DNA from: JAIQFL01 sp035295745
Lineage (GTDB): Bacteria > Acidobacteriota > Terriglobia > Bryobacterales > Bryobacteraceae
Direction of reading: 5' to 3'
Length of the DNA stretch: 64,000 bases
Assembly (NCBI GenBank): GCA_035295745.1
Contig: DATGIL010000005.1
Coordinates: forward strand, 1-64,000
This document shows, piece after piece, positions 1 to 8,090 of the stretch. The position numbers were made by a program, and so were the translations under genes. The first letter of the stretch is position 1; the number at the start of each line of letters is the position of its first letter. The notes under the pieces are model-generated. The model was not told where the DNA came from, did not search any database, and saw only the letters and a program-made list of their open reading frames with translations.

Positions 1-164
1 ATTGCCCTGGTGCGCCAGCGCATTTGGCAGCATCCCCTCCTTTTCTCGAATTCTCGTCGCAAGGTCACTATCCCGCACCGCCTCGTCCTCGCTCTGCACG
101 AAGCGGCTTGCTATGCCCAATGATTGGATAAAGTCGAGCTCAGAACTCAGGCACTCGGGAGAAA

Positions 165-190
165 GGGGACATTTCTACTTTGCCTTGACA
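165..190 (-). mobile_element. possible terminal sequence of an IS21-like element (remnant)
   Basis: Read on the minus strand, this stretch begins TGTCAAGGCAAAG and runs on through TAGAAATGTCCCC. From memory this resembles the terminal repeats of IS21-family insertion sequences, which start with TGT and carry an AAATGTCCCC block. The element would extend toward position 1 and beyond the window. No istA or istB reading frame is visible in the 165 bases available, so it may be only a relic. The call rests on recall of the end sequence. Confidence 0.25.
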
Positions 191-205
191 GAAGGCAGTC
201 TGCGC

Positions 206-235
206 TTGTCAACATCACGCTTAACGGGATATACT
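206..235 (+). promoter_or_regulatory. candidate sigma-70 promoter of the aldolase gene
   Basis: A -35-like TTGTCA (206-211) and a -10-like TATACT (230-235) are separated by 18 bp. They lie about 40 bp upstream of the ATG at 276. The leader between them and the gene contains GGAGG at 266-270, a good ribosome binding site. Confidence 0.45.
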
Positions 236-275
236 CGCGTTCGTCCATAACCTGGTCTGTTACCTGGAGGGAACA

Positions 276-1145
276 ATGAAAGCCCCGTCAATCGTAGCAC
301 TTGGCTTGCTGGCCTGTGCCGGGCTGCTGCTCATTCCGCGCGCGGCGCAACCGCAGAATCAGCCTGCGGCCAAGCCTCCGCTGTACAACACCGCCAAGGC
401 GAAATTACTGGCCGGCAAACAGGTATTCAGCTTCACACAACTGAAGTTCGACATTCCAGGCTATTGCGAAGCCGCCAAGCACTACGACTATGCGTGGTTC
501 GAAATGCAGCACAGCACCCTGGAGTTCAAGGACGTGGAAGCCATGATCGCCGCGTGCCCGCACGCAGGCGCCACACCGATGGTGCGTCTGCCGGACGCGC
601 AGGAATGGCACATCCAGCATGCTACCGATATTGGCGCGCTGGGAGTGGTCATTCCGACCGTAGACGACGTGGATCGTGCTCGCGAGGCGGCCAAATGGGC
701 GCGATATCCTCCGGTGGGGCGGCGCAGCGCCGGTTCGAACCAGGCTACCCGGATCTGGGGCATCAACGGAATCAACTACCGGCAGACCATCAACGACAAC
801 ATGCTGGTGGTGATCATGATCGAAACGCCTACCGGCGTGGCCAACGCCTACGATATCGCTTCCGTGCCCGGCGTGGATGTGGTGATCATCGGGAACAACG
901 ATTTGAGCTCATTTTCGGGTTACCCACAGACGGACGATCGCTACCAGATGATGGTGACGAAGATTCACGACGATACTCTGCGCGCAGGTAAGATTTTCGG
1001 ACAGGCGAACGCCATCTACGCGACGGGGCATCCGCTCAGCAAGGATTCGAAATTCTTCCAGAACGGCCCTTCGTTCGACGGATGGAAACTGCCGGGAGTG
1101 AACCCGAACGCACCGCCTCCGGGAGAAGGCAAAGACGGCAAATAG
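276..1145 (+). CDS. HpcH/HpaI-family aldolase with an N-terminal signal sequence
   Basis: The 289-residue product starts with a hydrophobic export signal (about residues 4-25), followed by an HpcH/HpaI aldolase (citrate lyase beta-like TIM barrel) domain. Family enzymes such as HpaI cleave 2-keto-3-deoxy acids with a divalent metal. The expected active-site residues are recognisable: His79, Arg104 (in MVRLP), Glu183 (in MIETPTG) and Asp209 (in GNNDLSS), with the RYPPVGRR segment near residue 143. HpaI-type aldolases are normally cytoplasmic, so the signal sequence is odd and suggests a periplasmic or outer-membrane-facing role. The start has GGAGG 6 nt upstream. The substrate is unknown. Confidence 0.8.
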   Translation: MKAPSIVALGLLACAGLLLIPRAAQPQNQPAAKPPLYNTAKAKLLAGKQVFSFTQLKFDIPGYCEAAKHYDYAWFEMQHSTLEFKDVEAMIAACPHAGATPMVRLPDAQEWHIQHATDIGALGVVIPTVDDVDRAREAAKWARYPPVGRRSAGSNQATRIWGINGINYRQTINDNMLVVIMIETPTGVANAYDIASVPGVDVVIIGNNDLSSFSGYPQTDDRYQMMVTKIHDDTLRAGKIFGQANAIYATGHPLSKDSKFFQNGPSFDGWKLPGVNPNAPPPGEGKDGK

Positions 1146-1149
1146 ACGT

Positions 1150-1923
1150 GGCGTCGTGGCTCGTTGTGGACTGCGCGCGTAAGCAAGCGACGTCCCAATC
1201 GCTCCGAAAATCACTCCCTTACGGTCGTGGCTCGTTGCGAACTGCGCGCGTGAGCAAGCGATGTTCCGAGCGCCCCGAAAATCACTCCCTTACGGTCGTG
1301 GCTCGTTGTGAACTGCGCGCGTAGGCAAGCGACGTCCCAATCGCTCCGAAATCACTCCCTCACGGTCGTGGCTCGTTGCGAGCCGCGCGCGTAAGCAAGC
1401 GACGTCCCGATCGCCCCAAAGATCACTCCCTCACGGTCGTGGCTCGTTGCGAACTGTGCGCGTAAGCAAGCGACGTTCCCCTTCGGGAAGAATCACTCCC
1501 TCACGGTCGTAGGTCGTTGCGAGCCGCGCGCGTAAGCAAGCGACGTCCCGATCGCCCCGAAATCACTCCCTTACGGTCGTGGCTCGTTGTGAACTGGGCG
1601 CGTATGCAAGCGATGTTCCGAGCGCCCCGAAAATCACTCCCTTACGGTCGTGGCTCGTTGTGAACTGGGCGCGTAAGCAAGCGACGTCCCAATCGCTCCG
1701 AAAATCACTCCCTTACGGTCGTGGCTCGTTGCGAACTGCGCGCGTAAGCAAGCGACGTCCCGATCGCCCCGAAATCACTCCCTTACGGTCGTGGCTCGTT
1801 GCGAGCCGCGCGCGTAAGCAAGCGACGTTCCGAGCGCTCCGAAAATCACTCCCTTACGGTCGTGGCTCGTTGCGAGCCGCGCGCGTAAGCAAGCGATGTT
1901 CCGATCGCCCGAAAATCACTACC
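1150..1923. repeat. tandem array of about 11 copies of a 70/71-bp unit
   Basis: The block ATCACTCCCTTACGGTCGTG recurs with its first TCACTCC at 1211, 1282, 1352, 1423, 1493, 1563, 1634, 1705, 1775, 1846 and (degenerate) 1916, giving ten full 70- or 71-bp periods plus a partial first unit from about 1150. The whole unit is conserved, so this is not a repeat-spacer array. Several units contain the perfect stem-loop GGCTCG-TTG-CGAGCC. Units differ by a few substitutions (TCGTTGCGAACTG versus TCGTTGCGAGCCG), and one has a variant tail near 1478. The array fills the gap between two convergent genes and runs up to the stop codon of the PQQ dehydrogenase. No protein-coding evidence is seen in it. 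Confidence 0.92.
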
Positions 1924-3921
1924 TTATTGCAGGGTGAGCGCGACCAACTCGGCGGGAACTCCGGGCGCACCAATCGCGATCACGATGAACTGCCGTCCGC
2001 CTGCCATATAAGTCATCGGGACACCAGTGGCCATCGCGGGCAGCGCCATCTCGTGGACGACCTTCCCCGTTTTCTTGTCGTACGCGCGAAACATGTTGCC
2101 GCCCGCGCCGGGCGGGCTGGCGTAAAGATTATTGCCCTCAGCGCCGAACAACAGCGTCTTCGTGACCACCAGCATGGCGCGCGAAGGCCGTCCTACTTTG
2201 GAAAGGTCAATGCCCTTGAGTGCGGGATGATTCTTGATGTAGTCCGGCGCTTCGCCGTTCGCCGCCATCCACAGATGCTCTCCAGTGTTCAGGTCGATCG
2301 CGGTGATGCGGCCCCATGGTGGTTTGATGAGCGGCAATCCTTGTGGTCCGATGCTCATGCGGGCTCCGCCTCTGACGGACTGATCGCCGTCCTCCGAAAT
2401 CGTGGCTCGCGGGCCGCCGCGGCCGGAGCCTCCGACGTATCCCATGTCGGAGCGCCTCGGATCTGCGGGAATCACGGCGAGCGGATCCTGGTTCGTGAAT
2501 GACGAGACATACAGAACGCCTTCATCCGCATCCACCGCGCCACCCGGCCAATTCGCGCCGCCCACATGCGAAGGCAGCAGCAGCGTTGCCGCCTTGCCTC
2601 CGGTATCGGCCACGATCGGAGGCGTGTAGAGCGGCCCCAACTTATACTGCGAAGCGATTTTCACGGCTTCGGCGTGCAACTCCGGCGTGAAGTCGATCAG
2701 GTCGTCGAGGCTGGTGCCCTGCCGGTCGAACGCCGCAGGCTTCGTCGGGAATGGCTGGGTAGGGGAGGTCTTCTCGCCCGGAACATCCGACTGCGGCACG
2801 GGGCGCTCTTCGATCGGCCACACAGGCTGCCCTGTGACACGATCGAATACATAGGTGTAGGCCTGCTTCGTCACCTGGGCGACGGCCTTGATCTTCCGGC
2901 CGCTGACGTTGAGGTCGACGAGAATCGGAGGCGCCGCGATGTCCCAATCCCAAATGTCGTGATGCACCAGTTGAAAGTGCCAGATGCGCTGTCCGGTTCG
3001 CGCGTCCAGGCACACCAGGCTATCGGAAAAGAGGTTGGTGCCCGGCCGATTGCCACCGTAAAAATCGCCCGTGGGCATTTCCACTGGGATGTACACGTAT
3101 CCTAGTTCTTCGTCTGCGCTCAGAGGCGCCCAGGCGCCCGTGTTGCCGGTGAACTTCCAGGAATCGCCGTCCCACGTGTCGTTGCCGAACTCACCCGCGT
3201 GTGGGATGGTGCGGAACGTCCATAGCTTTTTACCGGTGCGCACGTCGAAACCGCGGATATAACCCGGCACATTCTCTTTCGACAAAGGCGCCGTTCCTGT
3301 GAGCAGGGCAGCGCCCACTACGACCGTGTCACGAACCACAATCGCGGGAGAACTCGCTCCGATCTGCCCTGGCTTCACCACGGCGCGGTCCAGACCTTCC
3401 GTGAGATCGATGATCCCGTTCTTGCCGAAGGCTTGAACGACGACGCCATTCTTGGCGTTCAATGCGATTAACTGATACCCCGGAGAAACCAGCAGTATGC
3501 GATCGTCGCCTTTGCCATCGCTCCAGTAGGCGAGGCCGCGATTCACGGTGCGGGCGACAGTCTGTCCGCGGGGCCCCTCGTCGAGACGATACATCCACAG
3601 CGTCTCGCCGGTGAGCCCATCGACAGCCACGACGTCGCGCCGGGTGCCGGCGGTGAAATAGAGAACGCCGCCCACCATCAGGGGAGTCACTTCCCAGTTG
3701 ATGTCGGGCCTGCGTCCGAAATTCTGCGCCTTCCATTCCCAGGCGATCTTCAGTTCTTTGACGTTATTGGCATTGATCTGATCGAGCGCCGAGTACTTGG
3801 TGGTGCCTGCGTCGCCGCCGTAGTATCGCCACTCGCCCGATTTGGCGCCGTGTTGCGCCGGCGCGGGCAGGGCAGCCAGCGCCATCATAGCGAAGAAGAA
3901 GATGAATCGTCGGGGTTTCAT
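1924..3921 (-). CDS. PQQ-dependent dehydrogenase (secreted quinoprotein)
   Basis: The 665-residue protein has a signal peptide (about 1-22) and the eight-bladed propeller of pyrroloquinoline-quinone dehydrogenases. The typical opening is present (W-R-Y-Y-G-G-D, then YSALDQINANNV), and blade tryptophan-docking motifs recur, for example AVDGLTGETLWMY and CLDARTGQRIWHFQ. The LVHHDIWDWD segment is characteristic of glucose/quinate-type enzymes. It would oxidise an alcohol or sugar in the periplasm and pass electrons to the respiratory chain. No N-terminal membrane-anchor domain or C-terminal cytochrome c domain is present, so a separate electron acceptor is needed. Its ATG has GGGAGG upstream. 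It is the last gene of a leftward set. The exact substrate is not predictable. Confidence 0.87.
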   Translation of the reverse strand: MKPRRFIFFFAMMALAALPAPAQHGAKSGEWRYYGGDAGTTKYSALDQINANNVKELKIAWEWKAQNFGRRPDINWEVTPLMVGGVLYFTAGTRRDVVAVDGLTGETLWMYRLDEGPRGQTVARTVNRGLAYWSDGKGDDRILLVSPGYQLIALNAKNGVVVQAFGKNGIIDLTEGLDRAVVKPGQIGASSPAIVVRDTVVVGAALLTGTAPLSKENVPGYIRGFDVRTGKKLWTFRTIPHAGEFGNDTWDGDSWKFTGNTGAWAPLSADEELGYVYIPVEMPTGDFYGGNRPGTNLFSDSLVCLDARTGQRIWHFQLVHHDIWDWDIAAPPILVDLNVSGRKIKAVAQVTKQAYTYVFDRVTGQPVWPIEERPVPQSDVPGEKTSPTQPFPTKPAAFDRQGTSLDDLIDFTPELHAEAVKIASQYKLGPLYTPPIVADTGGKAATLLLPSHVGGANWPGGAVDADEGVLYVSSFTNQDPLAVIPADPRRSDMGYVGGSGRGGPRATISEDGDQSVRGGARMSIGPQGLPLIKPPWGRITAIDLNTGEHLWMAANGEAPDYIKNHPALKGIDLSKVGRPSRAMLVVTKTLLFGAEGNNLYASPPGAGGNMFRAYDKKTGKVVHEMALPAMATGVPMTYMAGGRQFIVIAIGAPGVPAELVALTLQ

Positions 3922-3989
3922 CGCTTGGCCTCCCAGTGCGGCTCTCGCGCCGCAATTCAGTCATTCTACGCCAAACGACGAAGACGATT

Positions 3990-4793
3990 TTACGGCGCCG
4001 CTTTCAACAGGGCGTTGATCAAGCCTGAGTAGATTCCAGGAGCCTCAGCCTTCGACCATTCCTCATAGGCGGCTCCGTACTGCACGGGATTGGTCGCCAC
4101 GCGCGCCTTCAGGCCCTTTAACCCGCCGCCGAATGTCTTTTCCCAGATGGGATCGTGGTTTCCGCTGCGCACCAGTCGCACGTCCACCTGCATTTGTAGA
4201 TTGTCGCTGGACTGCTGTTGTACGCACATCGCCTCGGGACGCACGCGCAGCGTCAAAACGGCATCGCCATCCGCAGTCACGAATTCAAAAAGCCGTGAAT
4301 CGGAATTGGCCGCGACATCGCGCAATGCGCCCACCAGAAGCGACTCCGGCTCCACCTGGCGAATGCGTTCCGCGAGTTGCTTCGGCGTCATGAAGCACGA
4401 ATTGTACGCCGAATCGAGCACCGCCGTGGCATCCAGCATCAGTTTGATTTTCGGAGGAGCCGGCAGCAGGCCCAGGACCTTATCACGAGCCTTGCCGGTA
4501 GAGAGAAACGCCAGCGCGTAGGCGGTAAGACCCTCCTCATCGCGCGCGTCCGCCTTCGCCCCTTTGGCGAGCAGCAGGCTGACTGTCTCGGAGTGCCCGT
4601 GCTGCGCGGCCAGCATCAGCGCGGTGCGCCCCACCCTGTCCCTGCTGTCCACGGGAGCACCTTTATCCAGCAGGGTGCGGACCTGCTCGGTTTGACCTCT
4701 GCGAGCGTCGTTGAGCAAGTCGGGACCGAGGTCCGCGGCTCGCCCGGGTAACGCTCCGAGCAAAACCAGCGAAACGAGAATTCGATTGCCCAT
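3990..4793 (-). CDS. secreted ankyrin-repeat protein
   Basis: The 267-residue product has a short export signal (about residues 1-20) and then two to three ankyrin repeats. The clearest is G-x-T-A-L-M-L-A-A-Q-H-G-H around residues 55-75, with A-Y-A-L-A-F-L in the next repeat. The rest (about 110-267) matches no family I recognise and may be a lipoprotein-like periplasmic domain. It lies 27 bp downstream of the MFS exporter gene on the same strand, so it is probably co-transcribed. Ankyrin repeats mediate protein binding; the partner is unknown. Confidence 0.72.
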   Translation of the reverse strand: MGNRILVSLVLLGALPGRAADLGPDLLNDARRGQTEQVRTLLDKGAPVDSRDRVGRTALMLAAQHGHSETVSLLLAKGAKADARDEEGLTAYALAFLSTGKARDKVLGLLPAPPKIKLMLDATAVLDSAYNSCFMTPKQLAERIRQVEPESLLVGALRDVAANSDSRLFEFVTADGDAVLTLRVRPEAMCVQQQSSDNLQMQVDVRLVRSGNHDPIWEKTFGGGLKGLKARVATNPVQYGAAYEEWSKAEAPGIYSGLINALLKAAP

Positions 4794-4820
4794 GGCTCAC
4801 CAATACCATGCCGGGAGCCG

Positions 4821-6383
4821 TTAGTGCATCGCGGCAGGCCCTGCCGGGCCCTTGGGACGCCGCATCAGGACAAGCAGCGGGAGCATAATCAGAAAGACCA
4901 AAGACATCGCGCGGAAGGTGTCGATAAACGCGGCCATCGAGGCCTGCCGCTGTACCATTCCCCAGATCATGCCATACGCTCGACTGGTGGCGGTTACGGG
5001 GTCGGAGCCGTGGGCCATGAAGTTGTTCTGCAGGCCGGCCACTGTCACCTGCGTTCGCGCATTGAACGCGGTCACGGAGGAGCCAATCAGGCTGGTATGG
5101 AATTGCTGTCTGCGGAAGAGAAACGTGGTCGCGCTGGCGATGCCCATGCTGCCGCCCAGATTTCGCATGAGGTTGAACATGCTGGTGGCGTTGCCCATCT
5201 CTTCTTTCGGTATGGGATTCATGGTCACCGTCGTCAGCGGCACAAATAACATGGATAACGCCGCGCCCTGAATGAACTGCGGCCAGAAGATGTCCCAATA
5301 TCCCGTACTGAGGTTCAGCTTCGAAAGCGAGAAGAGGGTCCACGACGCGCCTACGATTCCCACGGCCAGGACCTTGCGGGGGTCGAACCGGCCAAACACT
5401 GTGCCCACCAGCGGCATCATGAGGAACGATCCCAAACCGCGAGGCATCATGGCGAGTCCGGCGTCCAATGCCGGGTATCCGAGCAGGGTCTGCAGAAAAA
5501 TCGGCAGCAGCAACAGACTGCCATAAAGTACGTAGCCCAACACTGTCATCAAAAAGACGCCCGTGGCGTAGGTGCGTTCCTTGAAGACGCGCAGTTGCAC
5601 CACGGGATTCGGGGTGCGGAGTTCGTGCACGATGAACATGACGATTCCACCCACGGCAATCACTGTCAGAAGGGTGATCCAGTTGGAGGCGAACCAATCG
5701 TCTTCCTGCCCCTTATCGAGCACGATCTGGAGCGCTCCAATGGCCACGGCCAGCATGCCGATACCCCAATAGTCGATCCCGCGATTCGAGCGCCGGATGT
5801 AGGGCGGATCGAAGATAAACAGGCGCGTCATGATGACGGAGAGCAGGCCGACCGGCAGATTGATGTAGAAGACCCAGCGCCAGCTCCAATTGTCGGTGAG
5901 CCAGCCGCCGATCACCGGGCCGAGCATGGGGGCTACCACGATCCCGAGACCCCAGAAGGCCATCGCCTTGCCGCGATCCTGCGGCGGAAAAGCTTCCAGC
6001 ATCACCGCCTGGGAAAGCGGTTGGAGGGCGCCGCCCGTGGCACCCTGAATGATGCGGCAGACGATCAGCGCGGGCAGGGTCGGCGCCAGGCCGCACAGAA
6101 ATGAGGCCGCCGTGAAGCCGAAAACCGCGGTCAGCAGGGTCCGTTTTCGCCCGAAGTAGTTAGCGATCCACCCGGTCATCGGTAGGATGATGGCATTGGC
6201 GACCAGGTATGATGTGAGCGCCCAGGCGGCCTCATCTACGGTGACCGAGAGGCTTCCCGCGATATGCGGAAGCGATACGTTCACCACCGTGGTGTCCAGC
6301 ACCTCCATGAAGGTGGCGCACATGACGGCCACGGCGACAATCCACGGGTTGACCTGCGGCTGGGTCGAAGAAGGAGACTGCAT
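4821..6383 (-). CDS. DHA2-family MFS multidrug exporter (EmrB/QacA type)
   Basis: The 520-residue hydrophobic protein has about 14 predicted membrane segments. It carries the DHA2 signature in TM1 (LDTTVVNVSLPHI), motif A after TM2 (GWIANYFGRKRTL) and the family's proline/glycine-rich motif C region (GPVIGGWLTDNW, about residues 155-167). Members are proton-driven exporters of toxic hydrophobic compounds. EmrB-type pumps usually pair with an HlyD-family adaptor, and none is adjacent here. AAGGA lies about 7 nt before the ATG. It sits between cdsA (47 bp upstream) and the ankyrin gene (27 bp downstream). Confidence 0.88.
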   Translation of the reverse strand: MQSPSSTQPQVNPWIVAVAVMCATFMEVLDTTVVNVSLPHIAGSLSVTVDEAAWALTSYLVANAIILPMTGWIANYFGRKRTLLTAVFGFTAASFLCGLAPTLPALIVCRIIQGATGGALQPLSQAVMLEAFPPQDRGKAMAFWGLGIVVAPMLGPVIGGWLTDNWSWRWVFYINLPVGLLSVIMTRLFIFDPPYIRRSNRGIDYWGIGMLAVAIGALQIVLDKGQEDDWFASNWITLLTVIAVGGIVMFIVHELRTPNPVVQLRVFKERTYATGVFLMTVLGYVLYGSLLLLPIFLQTLLGYPALDAGLAMMPRGLGSFLMMPLVGTVFGRFDPRKVLAVGIVGASWTLFSLSKLNLSTGYWDIFWPQFIQGAALSMLFVPLTTVTMNPIPKEEMGNATSMFNLMRNLGGSMGIASATTFLFRRQQFHTSLIGSSVTAFNARTQVTVAGLQNNFMAHGSDPVTATSRAYGMIWGMVQRQASMAAFIDTFRAMSLVFLIMLPLLVLMRRPKGPAGPAAMH

Positions 6384-6430
6384 CCCTTGTCCTTATGATG
6401 CCGCAAACCAGGGTCTTGATGCCGAAAAGG

Positions 6431-7294
6431 CTACCTTGCCGTGAACCAAAGCCGCACGATCAGCCAAAACACTGGCGCAGCGAAGCAGAGCGAATCGACC
6501 CGGTCGAGCACTCCGCCGTGTCCCGGCAACAGCGTTCCGAAGTCCTTGATTCCACGTTCCCTCTTGACGGCCGATAGCGCCAGCCCCCCACCGAAGCCCG
6601 CGAAAGTGACGGCTCCGCAGATCGCCGCTGCCTGCCACCGAGTGAAAGGCGTCGCCAGATACAGCGCCGTCCCTAACGCAGTCGCCATCACGATTCCACC
6701 AGCCAAGCCCTCCCAAGTTTTATTTGGACTGATCTTTGGCGCGATTCGATGGCGTCCCCACAATTTGCCGCAAATGTACTGCAGGATATCGCTCGCCTCC
6801 ACAACGATGAGCAAGTAGTAGAGGAGTGTAGTGTTGCGGCCTGCGTGACCTGGAATCGGCAGTGTGAGAAGCGCCGGAGTGAAGCTGAGTCCGTAGGTGG
6901 CGACGATAAGGGCCGGGAACTGTCGTGGAATCGCAATTAATGCGATCGCCGGGATCAGCACTGCGAACCCCAACTGCCAGCCTGCCCAGACTGCCACGTA
7001 CTGCGCCGCGGTAAAGCCCGACAGCAGCCAGGATGCCCGTCGTTCCGTTCCTTGAAACTCCCGCGCGCCCAACCAGGAGAACGCCGCGAAAAGCGCGCAG
7101 ACTGCGATGCGTCCCGAGACGAGCGCCGCAGCCATGAAGGCGCACAGCACCCACCACACGGCGATCCGCTGATTGATATTGGAGACAGTGCGCTGCGCGC
7201 TGTCCGAGCGCGCGATGCGACGCAGAACCTGGCCCACCAGGGTGCCCGCTACCAGGGCCACCAGCGTTCCCGCAAACAACTGCGTCAGAGTCAT
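6431..7294 (-). CDS. cdsA: phosphatidate cytidylyltransferase
   Basis: This enzyme makes CDP-diacylglycerol from phosphatidic acid and CTP at the inner membrane, the branch point of phospholipid synthesis. The 287-residue protein has about eight membrane segments. Its C-terminal third holds the CdsA signature S-A-V-K-R-E-R-G-I-K-D-F-G...P-G-H-G-G-V-L-D-R-V-D-S (about residues 238-265), preceded by the SPNKTWEGLAGG block (about 188-199). It is the first gene of a possible leftward set with the exporter, ankyrin and PQQ genes, though the functions do not obviously belong together. The usual neighbours uppS and dxr are absent. Confidence 0.86.
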   Translation of the reverse strand: MTLTQLFAGTLVALVAGTLVGQVLRRIARSDSAQRTVSNINQRIAVWWVLCAFMAAALVSGRIAVCALFAAFSWLGAREFQGTERRASWLLSGFTAAQYVAVWAGWQLGFAVLIPAIALIAIPRQFPALIVATYGLSFTPALLTLPIPGHAGRNTTLLYYLLIVVEASDILQYICGKLWGRHRIAPKISPNKTWEGLAGGIVMATALGTALYLATPFTRWQAAAICGAVTFAGFGGGLALSAVKRERGIKDFGTLLPGHGGVLDRVDSLCFAAPVFWLIVRLWFTAR

Positions 7295-7613
7295 TCGCTT
7301 CGCGCGCTCAGTTTAACACTTGCCTGGGGCAGTCCGCCGGTGAAACGATCGTCGATACGTCGGCGGACTTATGAAACCTTGTGCTAAGCCGCATCGCGCC
7401 GCTGACCGGCACTTCTCAAGTGAGGGCATCTCACACGCTGCTGAACTGGGAGTTCCCTTCGCGAATCTGTTCTCCCCATCTCGGAAATCGTGGCCATTGC
7501 CGGGGGCTTATCCGTCGCAACCGGATTCCACGCCAGGTTCGGCGCCTTTGGCGTTGACACTATTTCTAGTGCCAGTGACGCTCGGAATGCATCAATTCTG
7601 GAATATCCATGAT

Positions 7614-7648
7614 GCGCTTGTAGAAGCCGGACTCCATCCAGCCACCGG
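7614..7648 (+). repeat. 35-bp block shared with the OsmC-family gene
   Basis: GCGCTTGTAGAAGCCGGACT and the following bases match 9686-9720 at 34 of 35 positions. In the osmC-type gene the block encodes ALVEAGLHPATG, a conserved piece of that subfamily. Here it has the same frame but no surrounding similarity. It may be a fragment of a decayed osmC paralogue or a small transposed block. Confidence 0.6.
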
Positions 7649-7659
7649 GTTGCGCAGCC

Positions 7660-7920
7660 TCACGGGTGCAGTTCAGGATTCTCGTCCGTATTCTGGCCGG
7701 GTGTCCTCTCAATCGCGGCATGCCATGCCTCGACTGACGAGAGATACTCCTCGACGTGATGCTGGAGGCGAAGGATCTGCTGCTGTGACGACTGGTTCGC
7801 GGGCAAGCCGTTATCCGAAGAAGATGCTTCGCCCTCAGATTCGACACGCAACGCCAAAGCAAGACGGGCTCCGGCTGCCATCGCCTTCATCCGGAGAATT
7901 TCCACGATTGTCAACGCCAT
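7660..7920 (-). CDS. small hypothetical protein (86 aa)
   Basis: I do not recognise this protein. The start has GAGGG about 8 nt upstream and a palindromic candidate operator 11 bp upstream. The N-terminal half (MALTIVEILRMKAMAAGARL) could form an amphipathic helix. The middle is Ser/Gln-rich, followed by a likely helix (QHHVEEYLSSVEAWHAAIE). Overlapping frames exist on both strands, so the evidence for translation is only the ribosome site and upstream palindrome. Confidence 0.35.
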   Translation of the reverse strand: MALTIVEILRMKAMAAGARLALALRVESEGEASSSDNGLPANQSSQQQILRLQHHVEEYLSSVEAWHAAIERTPGQNTDENPELHP

Positions 7921-7930
7921 TGACGTGCCC

Positions 7931-7944
7931 TCTACTAATGTAGA
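7931..7944. promoter_or_regulatory. palindrome TCTAC-TAAT-GTAGA, candidate operator
   Basis: This perfect 5-bp inverted repeat with a 4-bp centre lies 11 bp upstream of the ATG of the small minus-strand gene. It resembles the CTACA-centred operators bound by BlaI/MecI/CopY-type repressors, though its centre differs from the usual TACANNTGTA arrangement. No BlaI-family gene is seen in the window. Confidence 0.3.
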
Positions 7945-8090
7945 AATGTTAAGACCCGATTTACTTCGTGACGAGCATTAATTTTGGATAGAGGGCGTAC
8001 GTCGCGTACCACGACTAACCTCCAGGATCTCCTGGAGCAAAGGACCACCCCGCGTGGACCGTCGTTGCCCTCTCCGGGTAAGATGCGTAG

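Larger units (their letters stand above)
7295..8090. other. 796-bp gap with one small candidate gene and a short repeat block
   Basis: This gap lies between the divergently transcribed cdsA and M20 peptidase genes. It contains one plausible small minus-strand gene (7660-7920), a palindrome in front of it (7931-7944) and a 35-bp block (7614-7648) that also occurs inside the osmC-type gene. A rightward open frame from 7371 to 7943 has a low-complexity, unconvincing translation. Nothing else is recognisable. Confidence 0.6.

Noticed and set aside
2..250. Small plus-strand frame at the left edge
   Set aside because: Ser/Arg-rich translation without family match, overlapping the IS-like end and the promoter of the aldolase gene.
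1150..1923. CRISPR array
   Set aside because: Units of 70/71 bp are conserved along their whole length with no variable spacers, and no cas genes are present.
1579..2502. Long rightward reading frame across the repeat array
   Set aside because: It simply translates the repeat units and then runs antisense to the PQQ dehydrogenase; the product is repetitive and Arg-rich with no family match.
7371..7943. Rightward 190-codon frame in the cdsA-M20 gap
   Set aside because: No ribosome site or recognisable domain; it contains the 35-bp osmC-like block but otherwise reads as random sequence.
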